Shown piece by piece: positions 1-5,107 of a stretch of DNA of 5,107 nucleotides. The first letter of the stretch is position 1. Each line of letters opens with the position of its first letter. This DNA is from Candidatus Aerophobota bacterium (GTDB lineage Bacteria; Aerophobota; Aerophobia; Aerophobales; AE-B3A): the NCBI GenBank assembly GCA_030616535.1, contig JAUWXE010000083.1, positions 1 through 5,107 of the forward strand, read 5' to 3'. The translations under genes were made by a program, and so were the position numbers. A model generated the notes under the pieces. It was given only the letters and a program-made list of their open reading frames with translations. It searched no databases and was not told where the DNA came from.

Positions 1-227
1 CGAACCTCCAAAACGGGTTTAACGTTGTCTAAGGCCTTAAGAAAAACTTCCATAGGATTTCTCTTTTCCCTTTTCCGTATAATATCGAAGCACTCATAAC
101 AAATAGCCTCGGCTGTGCTCTTTTTCCCTTGCTTCATTATCGTATTGATGAACTTGCTTAATACTTCACTATTATGGAGCGGGTCTCCACGCACATCCCT
201 CTTCTTAGCTATTCTTCTTCTGGCCAT
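1..227 (-). CDS. rpsG: 30S ribosomal protein S7, N-terminal part (runs off the left edge)
   Basis: S7 is a primary assembly protein of the small ribosomal subunit. It nucleates folding of the 16S rRNA 3' domain (the head) and lies near the E and P sites. Only the first 75 codons plus two bases are present; the family is usually about 156 residues, so roughly half the gene is outside the window. The visible part starts MARRRIAKKR, the basic S7 tail. It continues with the family motifs KFINTIMKQGKKSTAE (about residues 25-40), then MEVFLKALDNVKPVLEV (about 59-75), matching the usual LEVFEKALENVKP region. The start is ATG at 227-225, ten bases after the rpsL stop, with a modest Shine-Dalgarno AAAGGT overlapping that stop. 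Cys43 and Cys46 in AICYECFDII are less usual for S7 but lie in a variable helix. Identity is secure; fusA and tuf would be expected downstream but cannot be seen. Confidence 0.97.
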   Translation of the reverse strand, partial: MARRRIAKKRDVRGDPLHNSEVLSKFINTIMKQGKKSTAEAICYECFDIIRKREKRNPMEVFLKALDNVKPVLEV

Positions 228-233
228 TTAAGT

Positions 234-239
234 ACCTTT
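234..239 (-). promoter_or_regulatory. Ribosome binding site of rpsG
   Basis: On the minus strand AAAGGT lies 6 bases before the rpsG ATG and uses the last two bases of the rpsL TAA stop. It is a partial match to the Shine-Dalgarno consensus, weaker than those of rpoC and rpsL. Overlap with the upstream stop suggests that rpsG translation is coupled to rpsL; this is inferred from spacing only. Confidence 0.65.
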
Positions 240-606
240 ACGACCTCTTTCTCCCATATCTTGATCGACTCTGCTTTCTTCCCTCTACTCCAGCCGTGTC
301 TAAGGTCCCTCGTATAATATGATATTTTACCCCGGGCAGATCCTTAACTCTTCCCCCTCTCACCAGAACAATGGAATGTTCCTGCAGATTATGCCCTTCT
401 CCAGGAATATATGCGGTCACCATTTTTCCATTGGATAATCTCACCCTGGCTACTTTTCTCAGGGCAGAATTAGGTTTTTTGGGAGTAAGAGTTCGGACGT
501 TAACACAGACTCCTTTCTTTTGAGGTGATTTTTGCAAAGCTAAGCTTTTTCCTTTTTTCTTAACGCTCTTTCGTCCCTTTTTCATCAATTGATTTATAGT
601 AGGCAT
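238..606 (-). CDS. rpsL: 30S ribosomal protein S12
   Basis: S12 sits at the decoding centre of the small subunit and controls accuracy of codon recognition; it is the classic streptomycin-resistance locus. The 122-residue product is complete, close to the family norm of about 123-124. It starts MPTINQLMKKGRKS and carries the S12 signatures TPKKPNSALRKVARV (41-55), GEGHNLQEHS (69-78) and RGGRVKDLPGVKYHIIRGTLDTAGV (83-107, with VKDLPG at 87-92). Lys43 and Lys88, whose substitution commonly gives streptomycin resistance, are both present, so the gene looks wild-type at those sites. Asp89, the residue methylthiolated by RimO in some bacteria, is also present. The ATG at 606-604 follows the rpoC TAA stop with no intervening base, and a strong AAAGGAGA sits inside the end of rpoC. 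rpsG follows after 10 bases. Confidence 0.99.
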   Translation of the reverse strand: MPTINQLMKKGRKSVKKKGKSLALQKSPQKKGVCVNVRTLTPKKPNSALRKVARVRLSNGKMVTAYIPGEGHNLQEHSIVLVRGGRVKDLPGVKYHIIRGTLDTAGVEGRKQSRSRYGRKRS

Positions 607-3600
607 TTATTCTCCTTTAGTTTGTGCTTTGTCTTTCGAATCTATGTCGAATCCGGTACCTGCCGGAATTAACTTGCCAACAATTACATTTCCTTTAAGT
701 CCTTTCAGGGTATCGACCTGTCCACAGATGGCTGCCTCAGCCAGAACCTGCTTGGTCTTTTGGAAAGAAGCTGCAGACAAAAAGCTTTCCTTGTCTTCTT
801 GGGCCGCTTTAGGTATGGCTAGTAGAACAGGCTTTACTGTGGCTGGCCTACCTCCTCCCTCTTTTACTTTCCTGTTGACCTCTTCAAATTGGGCTTTGTC
901 TATCTGTTCCCCTGGAAAATAACCGGTATCTCCCGGGTCTTCCACCTCAACTTTCCTCATCATCTGTCTTACGATCACTTCAAAGTGTTTGATATTAATA
1001 TTTACCCCTTGAGACTTATAGACTTGTTGCGTTTGATTGACCAGATATTCCTCTACAGCTCTAGTCCCCTTTATGCTCAAGAGACTCCGAGGATTAATAC
1101 TTCCTTCAATAATTTTGTCTCCCGCCTCTATCATTTCCCCGTCCGAGACCAACATCTCTCCCCCTACCTCATAAGTTATCTCCTTGTCTCCTTCCCCTTT
1201 CACCTTGACGAAGATACCGCCCTTTTCTTTCTTTATGCTCACCTTCCCTTCTATTTCGCTAATAAGAGCCTCTTCCCCTTTACGCTGTCTGATGACTCCT
1301 TTGCGCGGATAATCGTGTTTTCGAGGTTCAAAGAGTTCTGTAGCTCGGGGGAGACCCTGGGGAATATCTCCACCCCTCTGAAATATTCCTCCCGTGTGGA
1401 AAGTACGTAAAGTCAGCTGAGTACCAGGTTCACCTATAGACTGGGCTGCTATCACTCCTACCGCTTCGCCAAGATCAACCAGCCTATGGGTAGTCAGGTC
1501 CCATCCATAACATCTTTGACACAGTCCCCATTTTGCTTGACAGGTAAGAGGAGAGCGAATCTTTACTCTCTCCACTCCGGATTCCTCGATCCTTTCCACT
1601 AACTCCTCTGTTATCTCCTGGTTAGACCCAACGATCACCTCTTTTGACGAAAGATCCATGACTGGAGACGCAGTTATCCTGCCTACTATTCTCTTTCTCA
1701 GAGGCTCTACTTTTTTCTTCTCCTCAATTAAGGGTCCTATGAAAATACCATCAATCGTTCCACAGTCCTTTTCAGTAACAATAACATTTTCAGCTACCGC
1801 CACTAACTTACGCGTAAGATAACCAGCGTAGGCTGTTTTTAAGGCTGTATCTATCAGGCCTTTTCTACCTCCTGAAGTAGAAATGAAATATTCTGGAGCA
1901 GTAAGACCTTCCTCGAAGCTGGACCGTACAGGCTCCTCCCCAATTCTTCCCTTTAGTCTCCCCCCAGAAATGGGATAGAAGTATTGCTTAATTGACTCTG
2001 AAAGGATATTTGGCTGTCTTTTAAATACCTCGTCCCAAAGTTCTCTACGATAGGTTTCTCTTATGGATCTAGCCATTAGGCCTCTTATTCCTACTATTTG
2101 ACGCAGTTGATCGGCGGACCCTCTTGCTCCTGATTTCCACATCAAATACAGAGGGTTGAAAGAATCTCTAGAAAGATACTGGGATACTTTTTGTCCAATT
2201 TGATCAACAACTCTCATCCTTAAATCAATTACTTCCATATATCTTTCTTCCTCGCTGATTCCCCCCTCCTCAGCCATGAGACTGAATCCCTTTGCCTCCT
2301 CTTCGCTGTATTTTAAAAGTTCCTTTTTCTCTTTTATTTTAGGTACGTCGGAAAGGGCAAAGGTCAGCCCAGATCTTGTGGCAAAATCAAATCCCAATCT
2401 TTTAACTTCATCCAAAACTTCCACTGTAGTAGCATTTCCGTATTTTTGCCAGATTTTACTTACAATCTCCGCCAGAACCTCCTTGTCAATTAGTCTATTT
2501 TCAAACTCCATCCCCTCTGGCAGAACTTGATTGAATATTACCCTACCGGGGGTAGTCTGGACCCAGCTTCCGTCCACAAGCAGCTTTATCCTTTGATGAA
2601 GATCTATCTTCTCTAACTCGTAAGCAAGTACTACTTCATCCGGGCCCGAGAACACTTTTTCTTCTGCCTTTTCCTCTCTTTCTAGAGTTAAGTAATAGCA
2701 ACCGGCAGCAATGTCCTGAGAGGGAGTAACTATGGGGTCTCCATTAGCTGGAGAGAGAATATTGTTGCTGGAAAGCATCAAAGTCCTTGCCTCAAGCTGT
2801 GCCTCATAGGAAAGTGGAATGTGAACAGCCATCTGATCACCGTCAAAATCAGCATTGAAAGCGGTGCAGACCAGAGGATGAAGTTGAATGGCATTTCCCT
2901 CTATTAAAATTGGCTGGAAGGCCTGAATTCCAAGCCTATGCAAAGTAGGAGCTCTGTTTAGTAGAACAGGATGATCCTTAACTACCTTTTCTAATATTTC
3001 CCATACAAAAGGATCGGTCTTTTCCACCAGATCATTAGCCCTTTTAATGGTTTCAACCTTGTCTTCTCGCAGGATCTCACTCAGAACAAAAGGCTTAAAA
3101 AGCTCCAAAGCCATACTTTCAGGCAGTCCACATTGGTAAATCTTTAGATCTGGACCGGGCACGATCACTGCTCTTCCTGAGTAATCAACCCTTTTACCCA
3201 AAAGATTCTGTCGGAATCGACCTTGTTTTCCCTTCATTATTTCACTTAAAGACTTGAGTGCTCTTCTTCCTGCTCCTAATATGGGTTGAGGAAGTTTTTC
3301 GTTTTCAAACAAGGCGTCTACAGATTGTTGAAGCATCTTCTTTTCGTTCTGGATAATTATTTGAGGCGCCCCAATCTCTAACAAATATTTAAGTCGATTA
3401 TTCCGATTAATAATTCGTCGGTATAAATCATTAAGGTCAGAATTGGCAAAAATTCCACTTTCTAGTTGTACCATGGGCCGAAAATCAGGGGGGATAACAG
3501 GAACAACTTTCAAAATCATCCACTCAGGCTTGTTTCCTGAGCGAAGAAAATTCTCCACTACCTGCAGCCGCCTGATTAACTTGAGCCTTTTACCTTTGGA

Positions 3601-4191
3601 TCTTTCCTGGAGGAGTTCCTCCTTCAATTCATCCTTTAAACGCTCGATCTTTATCCCCTCGAGAACAATTAAAATTGCCTCTGCTCCTGTGCCAGCCTGA
3701 AATGAACCTTCCCCATATAAATTTTTGTATCTTTGATACTCCTCCTCATCCAGAATTTGCAATTTCCTTAAGGGAGTCTGACCTGGATCCACTACCAGAT
3801 AACTTATAAAGTAAACTACTCTTTCTAACTCGTTTTTCTTAAGCCCCAATAGAAGAGGTAGATAATTTTTTGAATACCAGATATGAGCAACCGGGGCAGC
3901 CAGTTCAACGTGTCCCATTCTTTCACGACGAACCTTAGAGGAGGTGACCTCTACCCCGCACCTCTCACATCTCACTCCCTTATATTTCATTTTCCTATAT
4001 TTGCCGCAGTAGCACTCATAGCTTTTGGTAGGACCAAATATCTGCTCGCAAAAAAGGCCGCCTCTTTCCGGTCTGAAAGTGCGATAATTAATGGTATCTG
4101 TCTTCTTTACCTCTCCATAAGACCACTGTCTTATCTCTTCGGGAGAGGCTACCCTTATTCTAATCCTGTCAATATCACTTATCTTCCACAA
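607..4191 (-). CDS. rpoC: DNA-directed RNA polymerase subunit beta'
   Basis: This is the largest subunit of bacterial RNA polymerase. It forms the clamp and, with beta, the active site. The 1194 residues are complete (B. subtilis RpoC is about 1199). In order: zinc site 1 with Cys60, Cys62, Cys75, Cys78; lid and clamp helices that bind sigma at about 242-297; switch-2 region KGKQGRFRQNLLGKRVDYSG (320-339); the catalytic motif NADFDGDQM (446-454) with Mg-binding Asp448, Asp450, Asp452; SGARGSADQ (687-695); F-loop about 700-755; bridge helix about 770-800; zinc site 2 with Cys810, Cys884, Cys891, Cys894; trigger loop from about 920 with RTFH at 929-932; C-terminal FLSAASFQKT and GKLIPAGTGF. The E. 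coli SI3 insertion is absent. The start is TTG at 4191-4189: an in-frame TGA lies just upstream and AGGAGGT is perfectly placed. Oddities are an F-loop insertion of about 37 residues, bridge-helix GGR and GLIDTA, and Leu928 in the trigger loop. Identity is certain. Confidence 0.99.
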   Translation of the reverse strand: MWKISDIDRIRIRVASPEEIRQWSYGEVKKTDTINYRTFRPERGGLFCEQIFGPTKSYECYCGKYRKMKYKGVRCERCGVEVTSSKVRRERMGHVELAAPVAHIWYSKNYLPLLLGLKKNELERVVYFISYLVVDPGQTPLRKLQILDEEEYQRYKNLYGEGSFQAGTGAEAILIVLEGIKIERLKDELKEELLQERSKGKRLKLIRRLQVVENFLRSGNKPEWMILKVVPVIPPDFRPMVQLESGIFANSDLNDLYRRIINRNNRLKYLLEIGAPQIIIQNEKKMLQQSVDALFENEKLPQPILGAGRRALKSLSEIMKGKQGRFRQNLLGKRVDYSGRAVIVPGPDLKIYQCGLPESMALELFKPFVLSEILREDKVETIKRANDLVEKTDPFVWEILEKVVKDHPVLLNRAPTLHRLGIQAFQPILIEGNAIQLHPLVCTAFNADFDGDQMAVHIPLSYEAQLEARTLMLSSNNILSPANGDPIVTPSQDIAAGCYYLTLEREEKAEEKVFSGPDEVVLAYELEKIDLHQRIKLLVDGSWVQTTPGRVIFNQVLPEGMEFENRLIDKEVLAEIVSKIWQKYGNATTVEVLDEVKRLGFDFATRSGLTFALSDVPKIKEKKELLKYSEEEAKGFSLMAEEGGISEEERYMEVIDLRMRVVDQIGQKVSQYLSRDSFNPLYLMWKSGARGSADQLRQIVGIRGLMARSIRETYRRELWDEVFKRQPNILSESIKQYFYPISGGRLKGRIGEEPVRSSFEEGLTAPEYFISTSGGRKGLIDTALKTAYAGYLTRKLVAVAENVIVTEKDCGTIDGIFIGPLIEEKKKVEPLRKRIVGRITASPVMDLSSKEVIVGSNQEITEELVERIEESGVERVKIRSPLTCQAKWGLCQRCYGWDLTTHRLVDLGEAVGVIAAQSIGEPGTQLTLRTFHTGGIFQRGGDIPQGLPRATELFEPRKHDYPRKGVIRQRKGEEALISEIEGKVSIKKEKGGIFVKVKGEGDKEITYEVGGEMLVSDGEMIEAGDKIIEGSINPRSLLSIKGTRAVEEYLVNQTQQVYKSQGVNINIKHFEVIVRQMMRKVEVEDPGDTGYFPGEQIDKAQFEEVNRKVKEGGGRPATVKPVLLAIPKAAQEDKESFLSAASFQKTKQVLAEAAICGQVDTLKGLKGNVIVGKLIPAGTGFDIDSKDKAQTKGE
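611..618 (-). promoter_or_regulatory. Ribosome binding site of rpsL inside the end of rpoC
   Basis: On the minus strand AAAGGAGA lies within the last codons of rpoC, 4 bases before the rpsL ATG as a block; the AGGAG core has a 5-base spacer. Since the rpoC stop and rpsL start are directly abutted, ribosomes finishing rpoC would cover this site, which fits translational coupling. The placement confirms the rpsL ATG as the start. Confidence 0.8.
1930..2070 (-). other. Extended F-loop segment within rpoC (about 37 extra residues)
   Basis: Beta' residues 708-754 lie between the conserved GIRGLMA (701-707) and the conserved SSFEEGLT (757-764). In E. coli the corresponding stretch between GMRGLMA and the PITANFREGL block is about 10 residues; here it is about 47. 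The extra segment opens with a charged, probably helical run (RSIRETYRRELWDEVFKRQ) and then has an aromatic and glycine-rich part (KQYFYPISGGRLKGRIG). It stays in frame with no stop, and both flanks are well conserved, so it is part of the protein and not a frameshift artefact. The lengths come from recalled reference sequences, so exact insertion borders are approximate. Confidence 0.75.
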
Positions 4192-4197
4192 TGGCTT

Positions 4198-4204
4198 ACC
4201 TCCT
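4198..4204 (-). promoter_or_regulatory. Strong ribosome binding site that fixes the TTG start of rpoC
   Basis: On the minus strand AGGAGGT lies 6 bases before TTG at 4191-4189 and overlaps the TAG stop of rpoB (TAGGAGGT in full). This is a near-perfect complement to the 16S rRNA 3' end. No ATG or GTG is available in the rpoC frame between the upstream in-frame TGA (4209-4207) and the TTG, so this site decides the start. The overlap with the rpoB stop suggests coupling of beta and beta' synthesis. Confidence 0.9.
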
Positions 4205-5107
4205 ATTCATTCTCTCCTTCCATATCCTTAACGGAAAACCTTTTTCCATTCTTCCAAAATTCTAAATTTAGTCCCAGAGATTGAAGCTCCTTAACCAGAA
4301 CCTTGAAAGACTCGGGAGTCTGAGTATCCAATAGGTTCTCTCCTTTTATTATCCACTCATGTATCCTAGTTCTACCCCAGAGATCATCCGACTTACCTGT
4401 AAGCATCTCTTGTAAAGTATAGGCTGCTCCATAGCCTTCAAGAGCCCACACTTCCATCTCACCAAATCTCTGTCCTCCTTGCCTGGATCTTCCTCCCAAG
4501 GGCTGTTGAGTAATTAAAGCATAAGGTCCGGTAGATCGAGCATGCATCTTCTCCTCAGCAATATGAATAAGTTTCATCATATACATGTATCCCACAGCGA
4601 CCTTCCGATCAAAGGGTCTGCCGGTTCGTCCATCATAAAGAGTAATTTTGCCCGATTCTGGCAGGTGAGCTTCCTTCAATAGATCTCTTATTTTCTCTAC
4701 CTTAGGCCCCTCAAAAACAGGACATATCATCCGTGTACCCAGAGTTTTGGCCACCCATCCTAAATGCACCTCCAGAATCTGACCAATGTTCATCCTGGAT
4801 GGAACCCCTAAAGGGTTTAATACTACTTCTACTGGAGTCCCATCAGGAAAATAGGGCATGTCTTCCTCAGGAAGCACTTTAGCAACAACTCCTTTGTTCC
4901 CGTGTCGACCAGAAATTTTATCTCCTACTCCGATTTTACGCCTGATAGCTACATATACCTTAACCCTCTTTTTCACATCAGGTGGCAGATCATCCTTGTT
5001 TTCTTGCGAGAACACCCTTACCATAATCACCTTACCCTTAATGCCATGAGGAACCCTTAAAGAGTTATCTTTGACTTTCTGCGCTTTTTCCCCGAAGATA
5101 CTCCTAA
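4203..5107 (-). CDS. rpoB: DNA-directed RNA polymerase subunit beta, C-terminal part (runs off the right edge)
   Basis: Beta is the second catalytic subunit of RNA polymerase. The visible 300 codons (two more bases at the edge) cover the C-terminal quarter of a protein normally about 1100-1350 residues long. The frame is open to the right edge and begins RSIFGEKAQKVKDNSLRVPHG, a conserved beta segment, so the GTG at 5030 is internal and not the start. Numbering from the first visible codon, GDKISGRHGNKG (62-73) holds the active-site lysines equivalent to E. coli Lys1065 and Lys1073. LNPLGVPSRMNIGQ follows at 96-109, and KMHARSTGPY (186-195) holds the equivalent of His1237. GGQRFGEMEVWALE and YTLQEMLTGKSDD form the clamp-anchoring C-terminus. 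The E. coli betai9 insertion is absent: the FSQENKDDLPPDVKKRVKVY stretch is short. GRSRQGG replaces the common GKAQFGG. The stop is TAG at 4205-4203, 11 bases before rpoC. The rifampicin region is outside the window. Confidence 0.99.
   Translation of the reverse strand, partial: RSIFGEKAQKVKDNSLRVPHGIKGKVIMVRVFSQENKDDLPPDVKKRVKVYVAIRRKIGVGDKISGRHGNKGVVAKVLPEEDMPYFPDGTPVEVVLNPLGVPSRMNIGQILEVHLGWVAKTLGTRMICPVFEGPKVEKIRDLLKEAHLPESGKITLYDGRTGRPFDRKVAVGYMYMMKLIHIAEEKMHARSTGPYALITQQPLGGRSRQGGQRFGEMEVWALEGYGAAYTLQEMLTGKSDDLWGRTRIHEWIIKGENLLDTQTPESFKVLVKELQSLGLNLEFWKNGKRFSVKDMEGENE

Noticed and set aside
629..922. Plus-strand open frame of 97 codons
   Set aside because: It is a shadow of the conserved 3' end of rpoC with no supporting start signal. 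The same applies to the plus-strand frames at 2276-2530, 3443-3700 and 4858-5049.
889..1410. Plus-strand open frame of 173 codons
   Set aside because: It lies fully antisense to the conserved trigger-loop and C-terminal part of rpoC. The translation resembles no family I recognise, and no ribosome binding site is evident.
1930..2070. Frameshift or intein as the explanation for the extra beta' segment
   Set aside because: The segment is far too short for an intein and lacks splice-junction residues. Both flanks stay in the same frame with conserved sequence, so a simple insertion fits better.
3883..4284. Plus-strand open frame of 133 codons spanning the rpoB-rpoC junction
   Set aside because: It is antisense to the beta' zinc site and to the rpoB 3' end, both firmly coding on the minus strand. 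The product has no recognisable domain.
5028..5030. GTG as the start of a 275-residue protein
   Set aside because: The frame continues upstream to the window edge with conserved beta sequence (RSIFGEKAQ, SLRVPHG), so this GTG is an internal valine codon of rpoB.
1..5107. A novel mobile, defence or CRISPR-type system
   Set aside because: All but about 21 bases are accounted for by rpoB, rpoC, rpsL and rpsG. I see no direct-repeat array, terminal inverted repeats or foreign gene.

Overview
This window is a bacterial core-genome segment, read entirely from the minus strand. It contains, in transcription order, the 3' end of rpoB (RNA polymerase beta), a complete rpoC (beta'), a complete rpsL (ribosomal protein S12) and the 5' part of rpsG (ribosomal protein S7). 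Both window edges cut a gene. Coding is essentially wall to wall: the gaps are 11 bp (rpoB-rpoC), 0 bp (rpoC-rpsL) and 10 bp (rpsL-rpsG). There is no intergenic stretch that could hold a promoter, terminator, RNA gene, mobile element or CRISPR array, and I see none inside the genes.

Layout: 4203 to the right edge is rpoB, with 300 visible codons. 607-4191 is rpoC, starting at a TTG with a very strong Shine-Dalgarno site. 238-606 is rpsL, whose ATG directly follows the rpoC stop. 1-227 is the start of rpsG. The tight junctions and ribosome binding sites that overlap upstream stop codons point to one polycistronic message with translational coupling. It joins the rpoBC cluster to the start of the str operon (rpsL-rpsG, usually followed by fusA and tuf). 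E. coli keeps these in two operons, while many other bacteria keep them adjacent. The L7Ae-type gene that Firmicutes often carry between rpoC and rpsL is absent.

Organism: clearly a bacterium, with G+C moderately low by eye. Beta' lacks the large E. coli trigger-loop insertion (SI3) and beta lacks the E. coli betai9 insertion, so this is not a gammaproteobacterium. The proteins do not match any single well-known phylum that I can name from memory. A poorly sampled or uncultured lineage is plausible but is an inference.

The genes are ordinary housekeeping genes, and I find no new multi-gene system. What deserves attention is in the RNA polymerase catalytic centre. Beta' has an extra segment of about 37 residues in the F-loop just before the bridge helix. 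The bridge helix carries residues (GGR, GLIDTA) that resemble the archaeal and eukaryotic consensus more than the usual bacterial GAR and GLADTA. The trigger loop has Leu where most bacteria have Met. The C-terminal part of beta has GRSRQGG where most bacteria have GKAQFGG. These are recalled-consensus comparisons and need an alignment to confirm how rare they are.
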